From RAM1 sp050247515 (GTDB lineage Bacteria; Pseudomonadota; Gammaproteobacteria; Burkholderiales; Burkholderiaceae_C), in NCBI GenBank assembly GCA_050247515.1, contig JBFWUB010000017.1:1-64000 (forward strand): a DNA stretch of 64,000 bases, written 5' to 3'. A model generated the notes under the pieces. It was not told the DNA's origin. It did no database searches and was given only the letters and a program-made list of their open reading frames with translations. Numbering within the stretch: the first letter of the stretch is position 1; every line of letters begins with the position of its first letter. The translations under genes were made by a program, and so were the position numbers. This document shows positions 26,560 through 34,570 of the stretch, piece by piece.

Positions 26560-27579
26560 ATGAGTTTCAACGAGATCCTGCCCGTCATCTTCATGGCCGT
26601 GATGGGCCTGGCGCTTCTGGCCTATGTGGTGCTGGACGGCTACGACCTGGGCGTGGGCATCCTGCTGCCCTTTGGCACCGACGCGGAAAAGGACATCATG
26701 GTCTCCAGCATCGGCCCGTTCTGGGACGCCAACGAAACCTGGCTGGTGCTGGGCATCGGCGTGCTGCTGGTTGCCTTCCCCAAGGCGCATGGGCTGGTGC
26801 TGCAGGCGCTGTACCTGCCGGTGGCGGTGATGCTGATTGGCCTGACGCTGCGCGGCGTGTCATTTGACTTCCGCGTGAAAGCGCGCGCCGAGCGCAAGGC
26901 GCTTTGGAACGGCCTGTTTGCGGCAGGCTCGCTGCTGGCCGCCATGGCGCAAGGCTGGATGCTGGGTGCCTGGCTCACCGGCTTTGACAACAGCCTGTGG
27001 TCGCTGCTGTTCACCGCCGGCATCGCGCTCACCCTGCCCACGGCCTACGCCATGCTGGGCGCGGGCTGGCTCATCATGAAGACGTGGGACGAGCTGCAAC
27101 TCAAGGCCGTGGGCTGGGCCCGCGCGGTGATCCTGCCCATGGGTGTGGCGCTGGTCAGCATCTCGCTGGCCACGCCCATGATCAGCCCCACGGTGTTTGA
27201 CAAATGGTTCAGCATGCCGGAGTTCATCGGCCTGCTGCCCATCCCCGTGGCCTGTGCCGTGGCGTTCTACGCGGCCTTCCACGTCATCAGCAAACCGAAG
27301 GTGGTGGCAGCGGGCTACGGCTGGGTGGTGTTTGCCTGCACGGTGCTGCTGTTCGTGCTGGCGTTCTTCGGGCTGGCGTACAGCATCTACCCGTACATCG
27401 TGATCGACAAGCTCACCGTCTGGCAGGCCGCCAGCGCGCATGAGTCGCTGGTCGTCATCTTTGTGGGCACCGCCATCACGCTGCCGGTGATCGTGGTCTA
27501 CACGATCTTCATGTACCGGGTGTTCTGGGGGCGGGCCAGTGTGCTGAGTTATATGGCGCCGGTGAAGAACGAGGCGTGA
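26560..27579 (+). CDS. cydB: Cytochrome bd-type ubiquinol oxidase subunit II
   Basis: 339 residues, largely hydrophobic with eight or nine predicted helices. It begins with the CydB pattern VVLDGYDLGVGIL and includes GPFWDANETWLVLG and RGVSFDFRVKA. It completes the bd oxidase with CydA, 15 bases downstream of that gene. I found no cydX-type small open frame directly behind it; the next gene encodes an exported thioredoxin-like protein. The CIO-type branch often lacks CydX, which agrees with the short Q loop in CydA. Confidence 0.95.
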   Translation: MSFNEILPVIFMAVMGLALLAYVVLDGYDLGVGILLPFGTDAEKDIMVSSIGPFWDANETWLVLGIGVLLVAFPKAHGLVLQALYLPVAVMLIGLTLRGVSFDFRVKARAERKALWNGLFAAGSLLAAMAQGWMLGAWLTGFDNSLWSLLFTAGIALTLPTAYAMLGAGWLIMKTWDELQLKAVGWARAVILPMGVALVSISLATPMISPTVFDKWFSMPEFIGLLPIPVACAVAFYAAFHVISKPKVVAAGYGWVVFACTVLLFVLAFFGLAYSIYPYIVIDKLTVWQAASAHESLVVIFVGTAITLPVIVVYTIFMYRVFWGRASVLSYMAPVKNEA

Positions 27580-27614
27580 GCCTGGGCACACGGCGTGCCC
27601 TATCATTCGCGCCC

Positions 27615-28115
27615 ATGCGCCTGATCGTCCCCGTCCTGTTCCTGCTGTGTGCCACCCTGGCTCGTGCCGACATCCCTGCATCTTTCCAGCCGCTGGTGCC
27701 GCAGCCCGCGTTCAGCTTCACGCAACGGCTGTTTGACCTGACGCCTGCGTTCGAGCAGGCGCGCGCGCAGAACAAGCCGGTTTTCATCTACCTGGGCGCG
27801 TCCGACTGCCCGCCCTGCGTGGACTACACCAAATTCCTGGACAAGCAGCGCGAGGCGCTCAAGCCCGCATTCGACGGCGTGGTGGTGGTGGACTTGCGCA
27901 CCTGGCTGCGCGGCCCGTCCGTCAAGCTGGCGCTGGACGGCAAGCAGTACACGGTGGCGGAATTCAAGGCCATGGTGGGCGACCAGAATCCGGGCTTTTC
28001 ATACCCGTGGTTCTGGCTGCTGGCGCCCAACGGACGGCAGCTGAAACAGCTGCCTTACGGCATGGATGCGTACATGACCGTGGCGGGGCACACGCGGCTG
28101 CTTCAGCGGCCCTGA
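27615..28115 (+). CDS. Exported thioredoxin-fold protein with CPPC motif
   Basis: 166 residues from ATG 27615. A signal peptide (LIVPVLFLLCATLARA) is followed by a thioredoxin-like domain with Cys 65-Pro-Pro-Cys 68 in YLGASDCPPCVDY, a redox motif also seen in TlpA/SoxW-type proteins. It would act in the periplasm as a thiol reductant or oxidant. It lies 36 bases after cydB in the same direction, hinting at a link to oxidase maturation, but this is inferred. It ends 8 bases from the convergent nitronate monooxygenase-like gene. In-frame codons upstream of 27615 would mask the signal peptide. Confidence 0.75.
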   Translation: MRLIVPVLFLLCATLARADIPASFQPLVPQPAFSFTQRLFDLTPAFEQARAQNKPVFIYLGASDCPPCVDYTKFLDKQREALKPAFDGVVVVDLRTWLRGPSVKLALDGKQYTVAEFKAMVGDQNPGFSYPWFWLLAPNGRQLKQLPYGMDAYMTVAGHTRLLQRP

Positions 28116-28123
28116 TCCGGCCA

Positions 28124-29083
28124 TCAGCACAGACGCGCCCTGGCTTCTTCGTATTCGCGCTTGAGGCGCGCCACCATGGCGGCGGTGCTGGTCACTTCGG
28201 TCACGGCGCCGATGCCCTGGCCGCAGCCCCAGATGTCCTTCCAGGCCTTGGCCTTGCTGCCGTCGCCGGACGCGAAGTTCATGGTCTTCACGTCGCCTTC
28301 GGGCAGGTTGTCCGGGTCCATGCCGGCGGCCACGATGCTGGGGCGCAGGTAATTGCCGTGCACGCCGGTGAACAGGCTGGAATACACGATGTCGTCGCTG
28401 TTGCCGTCCACGATGGCCTGCTTGTAGGCGTCGCTGGCGCGGGCCTCGTGCGTGGCAATGAAGGCCGAGCCGATGTACGCAAAGTCGGCGCCCATGGCCT
28501 GCGCGGCCAGCACGGCACCGCCGGTGGCAATGGAGCCGCTCAGGGCCAGCGGGCCGTCAAACCACTGGCGGATTTCCTGCACCAGCGCAAACGGGCTCTT
28601 GACGCCCGCATGGCCGCCGGCGCCGGCCGCCACGGCGATCAGGCCATCGGCACCCTTTTCAATCGCCTTTTTGGCGAACATGTTGTTGATGATGTCGTGC
28701 AGCACCACGCCGCCGTAGCTGTGGATGGCATCGTTCACGTCGGTGCGCGCGCCCAGGCTGGTGATGATGACCGGCACCTTGTACTTCACGACCATTTCCA
28801 TGTCGTGTTCCAGCCGGTCGTTGCTCTTGTGCACGATCTGGTTGATGGCAAACGGCGCGGCGGGCTTGTCGGGGTTGGCCTTGTTGTACGCAGCCAGGGT
28901 TTCGGTGATCTCGGCCAGCCATTCGTCCAGCTGCGCGGCCGGGCGCGCGTTCAGCGCGGGCATGGCGCCGATGATGCCGGCCTTGCACTGCTCGATCACG
29001 AGCTTGGGGTTGCTGATGATGAACAGCGGCGAGCCGATGATGGGCAGCGGCAGGTTCTGCAGGGGTTTGGGCAGGTTGGACAT
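28124..29083 (-). CDS. Nitronate monooxygenase family protein (NPD/FabK-like flavoprotein)
   Basis: 319 residues of the 2-nitropropane-dioxygenase-like TIM-barrel flavoproteins. Visible are IIGSPLFIISNPKLV at the N terminus, the glycine-rich IAVAAGAGGHAG (flavin phosphate binding), LALSGSIATGGAVLAAQAMGADFAYIGSAF in segments, and the C-terminal WGCGQGIGAV. Family members oxidise alkyl nitronates with FMN, or act as enoyl reductases. The gene follows an acyl-CoA dehydrogenase gene by 15 bases in the etf operon, which makes a role in acyl-CoA or nitro-acid metabolism possible but unproven. Confidence 0.85.
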   Translation of the reverse strand: MSNLPKPLQNLPLPIIGSPLFIISNPKLVIEQCKAGIIGAMPALNARPAAQLDEWLAEITETLAAYNKANPDKPAAPFAINQIVHKSNDRLEHDMEMVVKYKVPVIITSLGARTDVNDAIHSYGGVVLHDIINNMFAKKAIEKGADGLIAVAAGAGGHAGVKSPFALVQEIRQWFDGPLALSGSIATGGAVLAAQAMGADFAYIGSAFIATHEARASDAYKQAIVDGNSDDIVYSSLFTGVHGNYLRPSIVAAGMDPDNLPEGDVKTMNFASGDGSKAKAWKDIWGCGQGIGAVTEVTSTAAMVARLKREYEEARARLC

Positions 29084-29098
29084 GTCTCTTGTTTTCTT

Positions 29099-30886
29099 TC
29101 AGAAAGCTTCAAGGGCCAGCGCGGTCACGCTGTCGGCGCCTTCAACGATGCTGTCGCGGATGCCGGGCGCCTTGCTCAGAATATGGTCCGCATAGAAGCG
29201 CGCGGTTGTCACCTTGGCGTCCATGAAGGCTTTTTCTTCGCCCTTGGACGCGAGGTCTTCAGCCACCATCAGCGCACGCGCCAGCTGCCAGCCGGCCACC
29301 AGGTTGCCCGCCAGCATGAGGTAGGGCACGCTGCCCGCAAACACGGCGTTGGGGCTCGCCTTGGTATTGCCGGCCACAAAATCCACCACGTCCACAAAGG
29401 CTTCGCGCGCGGCCTTCAGGCGCTTGCCCACGGCCTGCGCCTGGGCGCTGCCGTTGGCAAGCTGGCTTTCCGTCGCCTCGATCTGCTTCGCAATGCCTCT
29501 GGCCGTCTGGCCGCCGTCGCGCGCCGTCTTGCGGCCCACCAGGTCGTTGGCCTGGATGGCGGTCGTGCCTTCGTAGATGGTCAGGATCTTGGCGTCGCGG
29601 TAGTACTGCGCGGCGCCGGTTTCTTCAATGAAGCCCATGCCGCCGTGCACCTGCACGCCGAGCGACGTGACTTCCAGGCTCATCTCGGTGCTGTAGCCCT
29701 TGACCAGCGGCACCATGAATTCATAAAACGCCGCGTTCTGTTTGCGCACGTCGGCATCTGGGTGGTGGTGGGCGGCGTCATAGGCCGCGGCGGCCACCGA
29801 CGCCATCGCGCGGCAGCCCTCGGTGTAGGCGCGCATAGTCATCAGCATGCGCTTCACATCGGGGTGGTGAATGATGGGCGCGCTGGTGTTCATGCTGCCG
29901 TCCACCGGGCGGCTTTGCACGCGGTCTTTGGCATAGCCCACGGCCTTCTGGTAGGCGCGCTCGGCAATCGCAATGCCCTGCACACCCACGGCGTAGCGCG
30001 CGGCGTTCATCATGATGAACATGTACTCAAGGCCGCGGTTCTCCTGGCCCACGAGGTAACCCACGGCACCACCATGGTCGCCATACTGAAGAACAGCCGT
30101 GGGCGACGCCTTGATGCCCATCTTGTGCTCGATGCTCACGCAGTGCACGTCGTTGCGCGCGCCCAGCGAACCATCTTTGTTGACCATGAACTTCGGCACC
30201 ACAAACAGGCTGATGCCCTTGACGCCCTCGGGCGCGCCCTGCACGCGGGCCAGCACCAGGTGGACGATGTTGTCCGCCATGTCGTGCTCGCCATAGGTGA
30301 TGAAGATCTTGGTGCCAAAGATCTTGTAGGTGCCGTCGGGCTGCGGCTCGGCACGGGTGCGAACCAGCGCCAGGTCGCTGCCGGCCTGCGGCTCGGTCAG
30401 GTTCATGGTGCCGGTCCACTGGCCGCTGACCAGCTTCTCCAGATACGTTGCCTTCAGCTCGTCGCTGCCGGCCGTCAGCAGCGCCTCGATGGCGCCGTCG
30501 CTCAGCAGCGGGCACAGCGCAAAACTCATGTTGGCGGAGTTGAGCATTTCACCGCAGGCCGCGCCAATGGTCTTGGGCAGGCCCTGGCCGCCAAAGTCCA
30601 CCGGGTGCTGCAGGCCCTGCCAGCCGCCTTCGGCGTACTGCCTGAACGCCGCCTTGAAGCCCGGCGTGGTAGTCACTACACCGTCCTTGAAAGACGAGGG
30701 GTTGGTGTCGCCGTCCCAGTTCAACGGGGCGATCACGCCTTCGTTGAGCTTGGCGCATTCCTCCAGCACGGCCTGGGCCGTGTCAAAGCCGGCTTCTTCA
30801 AACCCGGGGATCTGTGCAATCTGGTCGATGTTGGCCAGGTGCTTGATGTTGAAGAGCATGTCCTTCAACGGGGCGGTGTAGCTCAT
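29099..30886 (-). CDS. Acyl-CoA dehydrogenase (large, C-terminal extended type)
   Basis: 595 residues with the same extended layout as the enzyme at 11760-13538, of the DmdC-like group. Key pieces are MNLTEPQAGSDLALVRTRAE, KIFITYGEHDMADNIVHLVLAR in segments and ILTIYEGTTAIQANDLVGRK, with the Glu of YEGT the expected base. The N-terminal YTAPLKDMLFNIKHLA is characteristic of this group. It should desaturate a fatty or aryl acyl-CoA, passing electrons to the EtfAB encoded upstream in the same operon. The chain-length preference is unknown. Confidence 0.9.
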   Translation of the reverse strand: MSYTAPLKDMLFNIKHLANIDQIAQIPGFEEAGFDTAQAVLEECAKLNEGVIAPLNWDGDTNPSSFKDGVVTTTPGFKAAFRQYAEGGWQGLQHPVDFGGQGLPKTIGAACGEMLNSANMSFALCPLLSDGAIEALLTAGSDELKATYLEKLVSGQWTGTMNLTEPQAGSDLALVRTRAEPQPDGTYKIFGTKIFITYGEHDMADNIVHLVLARVQGAPEGVKGISLFVVPKFMVNKDGSLGARNDVHCVSIEHKMGIKASPTAVLQYGDHGGAVGYLVGQENRGLEYMFIMMNAARYAVGVQGIAIAERAYQKAVGYAKDRVQSRPVDGSMNTSAPIIHHPDVKRMLMTMRAYTEGCRAMASVAAAAYDAAHHHPDADVRKQNAAFYEFMVPLVKGYSTEMSLEVTSLGVQVHGGMGFIEETGAAQYYRDAKILTIYEGTTAIQANDLVGRKTARDGGQTARGIAKQIEATESQLANGSAQAQAVGKRLKAAREAFVDVVDFVAGNTKASPNAVFAGSVPYLMLAGNLVAGWQLARALMVAEDLASKGEEKAFMDAKVTTARFYADHILSKAPGIRDSIVEGADSVTALALEAF

Positions 30887-30902
30887 GGTTTTTTGTCTCC
30901 GG

Positions 30903-30990
30903 TTTTGCGCCTTCCCCCGCTGGGGGAAGGTTGGGATGGGGGCTCGGCGCGGATGCCCCCACCCCTGCCCTCCCCAGCGGGGGAGGGAGC
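30903..30990. repeat. GC-rich multi-hairpin repeat between etfA and the acyl-CoA dehydrogenase gene
   Basis: CTTCCCCC (30911-30918) and GGGGGAAG (30922-30929) form a perfect 8-base stem. A second stem pairs CCCTCCCC (30968-30975) with GGGGAGGG (30980-30987). TGGGGG and CCCCCA in between can pair as well. It fills nearly all of the 106-base gap and looks like a dispersed extragenic palindromic element. It could stabilise or separate the etf and dehydrogenase parts of the message. It differs in sequence from the repeats at 7748, 8836 and 39908. Confidence 0.6.
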
Positions 30991-30992
30991 TT

Positions 30993-31925
30993 TTACAGTG
31001 CCTGGACCAGTTCGGGAATGGCCGTGAACAGATCCGCTTCGAGCCCGTAGTCCGCCACGCTGAAGATCGGCGCTTCCGGGTCCTTGTTGATCGCCACGAT
31101 CACCTTGGAGTCCTTCATGCCGGCCAGGTGCTGGATGGCGCCCGATATGCCCGCAGCCACATACAGCTGCGGCGCCACGATCTTGCCCGTCTGGCCCACC
31201 TGCCAGTCGTTGGGCGCGTAGCCTGCGTCCACCGCCGCACGGCTGGCGCCCAGGGCGGCACCGAGCTTGTCGGCCAGCGGCGTCATCACTTCATTGAACT
31301 TCTCGGCGCTGCCCAGGGCACGGCCGCCCGACACAATGATCTTGGCGGCTGTGAGTTCGGGGCGCTCGCTCTTGGCGATCTCGTTGCCTTCAAACGTGCT
31401 CTTGCCGCTGTCGGCGGCTGCGCCCGCGGTTTCCACCGAAGCGCTTCCGCCGGTGGCGGCCGCCGGGTCAAAACCCGTGGTGCGCACGGTGATGACCTTG
31501 GTCGCATCGGTGGCCTGCACCGTGGCAATGGCGTTGCCCGCGTAGATCGGGCGCTCAAACGTGTCGGCGCCCAGCACCTTGGTGATGTCACTGACCTGGC
31601 CGACGTCCAGCTTGGCAGCCACGCGCGGGGCCACGTTCTTGCCGCTGGCCGTGGCCGGGAACAGGATGTAGCTGTAGTTGGCCGCAATGGCCAGCACTTG
31701 TGCCGCCACGTTCTCAGCCAGGCCGTGCCCCAGGTGGGCGCCGTCGGCGTGGATCACTTTGCTGACGCCGGCGATCTGCGCGGCAGCGGCGGCTGCAGCG
31801 CCTGCGTTGTGCCCCGCCACCAGCACGTGCACGTCACCCCCGCAGGCAGCGGCGGCGGTCACGGTGTTCAGGGTGGCGCCCTTGATGGACGCGTTGTCGT
31901 GTTCGGCAATAACGAGTGCGGTCAT
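30993..31925 (-). CDS. etfA: Electron transfer flavoprotein subunit alpha
   Basis: 310 residues. The N terminus has the ETF fold (TALVIAEHDNASIKGATLNTV). The C-terminal FAD domain has the signature KIVAPQLYVAAGISGAIQHL, with KVIVAINKDPEAPIF close behind. It carries the FAD that accepts electrons from acyl-CoA dehydrogenases and passes them to ETF-quinone oxidoreductase. The start is one base beyond the etfB stop, so the subunits are translated together. The acyl-CoA dehydrogenase gene follows after a repeat-filled gap. Confidence 0.96.
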   Translation of the reverse strand: MTALVIAEHDNASIKGATLNTVTAAAACGGDVHVLVAGHNAGAAAAAAAQIAGVSKVIHADGAHLGHGLAENVAAQVLAIAANYSYILFPATASGKNVAPRVAAKLDVGQVSDITKVLGADTFERPIYAGNAIATVQATDATKVITVRTTGFDPAAATGGSASVETAGAAADSGKSTFEGNEIAKSERPELTAAKIIVSGGRALGSAEKFNEVMTPLADKLGAALGASRAAVDAGYAPNDWQVGQTGKIVAPQLYVAAGISGAIQHLAGMKDSKVIVAINKDPEAPIFSVADYGLEADLFTAIPELVQAL

Positions 31926-31926
31926 G

Positions 31927-32676
31927 TCAGATCACCTTTGCTTCGGTCTTCAGTTTGGCCACCAGCGTCGCAACATCGGGCACCTTGATGCCGGCCTTGC
32001 GGCCTGCGGGCTCGCTGACTTTCAGGGTCTTGATGCGCGGGGCCACGTCCACGCCCAGGTCCTCGGGCTTGACGGTGTCCATCTGCTTCTTCTTGGCCTT
32101 CATGATGTTGGGCAGCGTCACGTACCGCGGCTCGTTCAGGCGCAGGTCGGTGGTGATCACCGCCGGCAGGCTCAAGGAGAGGGTTTCCAGGCCGCCGTCC
32201 ACCTCGCGGGTCACTTTGACCTTGCCATCGGCTACTTCCACCTTGCTGGCAAATGTCGCTTGCGGCAGGTCGGCCAGCGCGGCCAGCATCTGGCCCGTCT
32301 GGTTGCAGTCGTCGTCAATGGCCTGCTTGCCCAGGATGACGAGGCCCGGTTGCTCCTTGTCCACCAGCGCCTTGAGCAGCTTGGCCACGGCCAGGGGCTG
32401 CAGTTCTTCAGACGTTTCCACCAGGATGGCGCGGTCGGCACCGATGGCCATGGCCGTGCGCAGGGTTTCCTGGCACTGCGTGACGCCGCAGGACACGGCG
32501 ATGACTTCCGTGGCGATGCCCTTTTCTTTCAGGCGCACAGCCTCTTCGACGGCGATTTCGTCAAACGGGTTCATGGACATCTTGACGTTGGCAATGTCCA
32601 CTCCGCTGCCGTCCGATTTGACTCGGACTTTCACGTTGTAGTCCACCACGCGTTTGACTGGGACGAGGACCTTCAT
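31927..32676 (-). CDS. etfB: Electron transfer flavoprotein subunit beta
   Basis: 249 residues. It starts MKVLVPVKRVVDYNVKVRVK and carries the beta-subunit pattern MNPFDEIAVEEAVRLKEKG and the AMP-binding region LVILGKQAIDDDCNQTGQMLA. The beta subunit holds AMP and docks to dehydrogenases. It is the first gene of a leftward operon etfB-etfA-acyl-CoA dehydrogenase-nitronate monooxygenase-like. Two palindromes upstream (32703-32718 and 32791-32804) suggest control by fatty-acid or branched-chain regulators. Confidence 0.96.
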   Translation of the reverse strand: MKVLVPVKRVVDYNVKVRVKSDGSGVDIANVKMSMNPFDEIAVEEAVRLKEKGIATEVIAVSCGVTQCQETLRTAMAIGADRAILVETSEELQPLAVAKLLKALVDKEQPGLVILGKQAIDDDCNQTGQMLAALADLPQATFASKVEVADGKVKVTREVDGGLETLSLSLPAVITTDLRLNEPRYVTLPNIMKAKKKQMDTVKPEDLGVDVAPRIKTLKVSEPAGRKAGIKVPDVATLVAKLKTEAKVI

Positions 32677-32702
32677 GCTTGGCTGGCTCCAGAGTTGTTG
32701 AA

Positions 32703-32718
32703 TTGACGTTAACGTAAA
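32703..32718. promoter_or_regulatory. Palindromic operator upstream of etfB (LiuR-like)
   Basis: The half sites TTGACGTT and AACGTAAA (16 bases, GTTAAC centre) are complementary except for one pair. The site ends 27 bases upstream of the etfB start, where a repressor could block the promoter. From memory, MerR-type LiuR sites of branched-chain/fatty acid regulons in proteobacteria have a similar core; that assignment is tentative. Confidence 0.55.
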
Positions 32719-32790
32719 CCTGACGATTCTATGCGGCGGTGCATCAACGAACTATCGTGGCGACGACAACCCGAGGGGAATTCGCAAAAT

Positions 32791-32804
32791 AGAACGGTCG
32801 TTCT
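32791..32804. promoter_or_regulatory. Second palindrome in the etfB-dctP intergenic region
   Basis: AGAACG and CGTTCT flank a GT centre, followed by a T-run. It resembles TetR-type half sites. It lies 115 bases upstream of etfB and 187 bases upstream of the TRAP receptor gene, in the 314-base gap. The rest of the gap (32719-32790 and 32805-32990) shows no gene. The GAGGAG for the TRAP gene is near its right end. Confidence 0.45.
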
Positions 32805-32990
32805 TTTTTTGGATTATAGGCCCCGGCCCCGCTGCGGTTAGAGCGGCCAGCCGAAATCAATGTCCGCCCCATGACAATTTGCCGACCGTGCGGTTGGTTA
32901 ATTCGGGTAATTCATAGGGCCACTTCCCCCGACCCCGCCCTATAGTCGCATTGGTTCAAATATTCCAACCCGTCGACTGAGGAGTTCCCC

Positions 32991-34016
32991 ATGCAACGCC
33001 GTCTTATCGCCCTGGCCGCCATTGCCGCCGCCACCGGATTCACCACCGCAGCCCAGGCCCAGACCGTGCTGACCGTGTCCAGCTGGCTGCCGCCCACCCA
33101 CACGCTGAGCATGGCGCAAAAGGAATGGTGCGACCTGCTGGAAAAGAACACCACGGGCAAGATGAAGTGCAACATCCTGCCGCGCGGCGTGAGCCCTGCG
33201 CCCGGCACCATGGACGCAGTGAAGAACGGCCTGGCAGATGTGTCGTACACCGTGCACGGCTACACCCCGGGGCGCTTTGTGCTGACGCAGATGGCCGAGG
33301 TGCCGTTCCTGGGCGACAAGGCCGAGCCGCTGTCGGTGGCGTTCCACCGCGTGGCCAGCAAGCACCCCGAATTCGACGCCGAGCACCAGAAGGCCGGCGT
33401 GAAGCCGCTGGCTTACTTCACCCACGGCCCCGGCATCGTGTTCAATACCAAGCGCCCCATCACCAAGCCCGAAGACCTGCAGGGCCTGAAGTTTCGCGTG
33501 GGTGGCGGCATGGTCAATGAAATCTCCAAGGCGCTGGCGATGAACGTCACGCTCAAGCCCGCGCCGGATTCCTACGAGCTGCTGTCCACCGGCGTGATGG
33601 ACGGCACGCTGTTCCCGGCCGAATCCACCGATTCGTTCAAGATCGACAAGATCATCAGGCACGCCACGGTGTTCCCCGGCGGCCTGTACAACACCAGCTT
33701 CGTGTTCATGATGAACCCGGCGCGCTACGACAAGCTGAGCGCCGACGAAAAGAAGGCCATCGACGCGATCTCGGGCGAAGTGGCCGCGCGCATCTTCGGC
33801 AAGGGCTGGGACCGCGTGGACGCTACCGCCACCGAGAACATGAAGAAGAACGGCGTGGCCATCGTGCCGGCCAGCCCGGCGCTGATCAGCGAGGTGAAGA
33901 TCCGCGTGAACAAGCTCGAGCGTGACTGGGCTTCTGCTGCTGAAGGCCGGGGCCTGAAGAATGCCAGCGCTGTTCTCGGCGAGTTCCGTGCAGAGGTGGC
34001 AAAGCTACAGAAGTAA
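32991..34016 (+). CDS. TRAP transporter periplasmic substrate-binding subunit (DctP type)
   Basis: 341 residues with a cleavable signal peptide (about 1-23, ending AQAQ). The DctP-fold features are SSWLPPTHTLS, LADVSYTVHGYTPG, the GLKFRVGGGMVNEI region with the Arg that contacts ligand carboxylates in this family, and DGTLFPAESTDSFK. It binds an organic acid and delivers it to the membrane subunits encoded next. GAGGAG lies 8 bases upstream of ATG. The ligand is unknown; nearby acyl-CoA metabolism suggests an aromatic or short-chain acid. Confidence 0.93.
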   Translation: MQRRLIALAAIAAATGFTTAAQAQTVLTVSSWLPPTHTLSMAQKEWCDLLEKNTTGKMKCNILPRGVSPAPGTMDAVKNGLADVSYTVHGYTPGRFVLTQMAEVPFLGDKAEPLSVAFHRVASKHPEFDAEHQKAGVKPLAYFTHGPGIVFNTKRPITKPEDLQGLKFRVGGGMVNEISKALAMNVTLKPAPDSYELLSTGVMDGTLFPAESTDSFKIDKIIRHATVFPGGLYNTSFVFMMNPARYDKLSADEKKAIDAISGEVAARIFGKGWDRVDATATENMKKNGVAIVPASPALISEVKIRVNKLERDWASAAEGRGLKNASAVLGEFRAEVAKLQK

Positions 34017-34032
34017 ACTGGCAGATACAGGT

Positions 34033-34064
34033 ACGGCCGGTGACGCCCACCGGCCGTTTTTTTT
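34033..34064 (+). terminator. Strong intrinsic terminator between the TRAP receptor and permease genes
   Basis: ACGGCCGGTG (34033-34042) pairs perfectly over 10 bases with CACCGGCCGT (34048-34057), with a 5-base loop and a run of eight T. It begins 17 bases after the receptor stop codon. It should stop most transcripts, giving excess receptor over the membrane subunits by partial read-through. Confidence 0.9.
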
Positions 34065-34084
34065 GCCTTTGCGGGACCAGCCAA

Positions 34085-34570
34085 TTGAAGAAAACCATCG
34101 AGACCGCGTGCGGCGTTGTTGCCGCGCTGGCGCTGTTCGCCATCATGGCGCTTACTTTTTTTGATGTGGGTGGGCGCAAGCTGCTGTCCAACTCCATCCC
34201 GGGCTCACTGGAACTGACCGAGCTGCTGATGGTGGCCGTCATCTTCGCAGGGCTGCCATTGGTGTCGCTCAAGGGTGAGCACATCGTGTTTGATTCGCTG
34301 GACCACGTGTGGGGCCCGCTGGTGCGCAAGCTGGTCAAGCTGCTGGTGAACCTGCTGTGCGCCGCCGCCATGCTGGGCCTGGCCTGGCTGATGTGGAAGA
34401 CCGGCAATGACTTTGCCGGCTCGGGCGAGACCACGGCCCAGCTGAAGATTCCCAAATACCCCTTCATCTACGGCATGAGCGTGCTGTGCGCGCTCACAGG
34501 CCTGGTTCACCTGGCCCATGCCGTCACCGCGCCCACGGAGCAGGACGACACCGAAGGGGGTGTGCTGTGA
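34085..34570 (+). CDS. TRAP transporter small permease subunit (DctQ type)
   Basis: 161 residues from a TTG at 34085. An upstream in-frame GTG at 34040 lies inside the terminator stem and is improbable. Four transmembrane segments are visible (about 7-24, 42-60, 82-99 and 122-142), with the family features FDVGGRKLLSNSIPGSLELTELL and EHIVFD between the first two. It forms the small membrane subunit that works with DctM in sodium-driven uptake. The stop overlaps the GTG start of the large subunit gene by 4 bases. Confidence 0.88.
   Translation: MKKTIETACGVVAALALFAIMALTFFDVGGRKLLSNSIPGSLELTELLMVAVIFAGLPLVSLKGEHIVFDSLDHVWGPLVRKLVKLLVNLLCAAAMLGLAWLMWKTGNDFAGSGETTAQLKIPKYPFIYGMSVLCALTGLVHLAHAVTAPTEQDDTEGGVL

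Noticed and set aside
28007..31027. A 1006-codon open frame on the plus strand opposite the nitronate monooxygenase-like and acyl-CoA dehydrogenase genes
   Set aside because: It is antisense to two well-recognised genes, and its His/Ala/Arg/Val-rich product has no recognisable domain, as expected from GC-rich codon bias.
34040..34084. GTG at 34040 as the start of the small TRAP permease gene
   Set aside because: The codon lies inside the stem of a strong terminator and the extra 15 residues (containing CLCG) are unlike other DctQ N termini.
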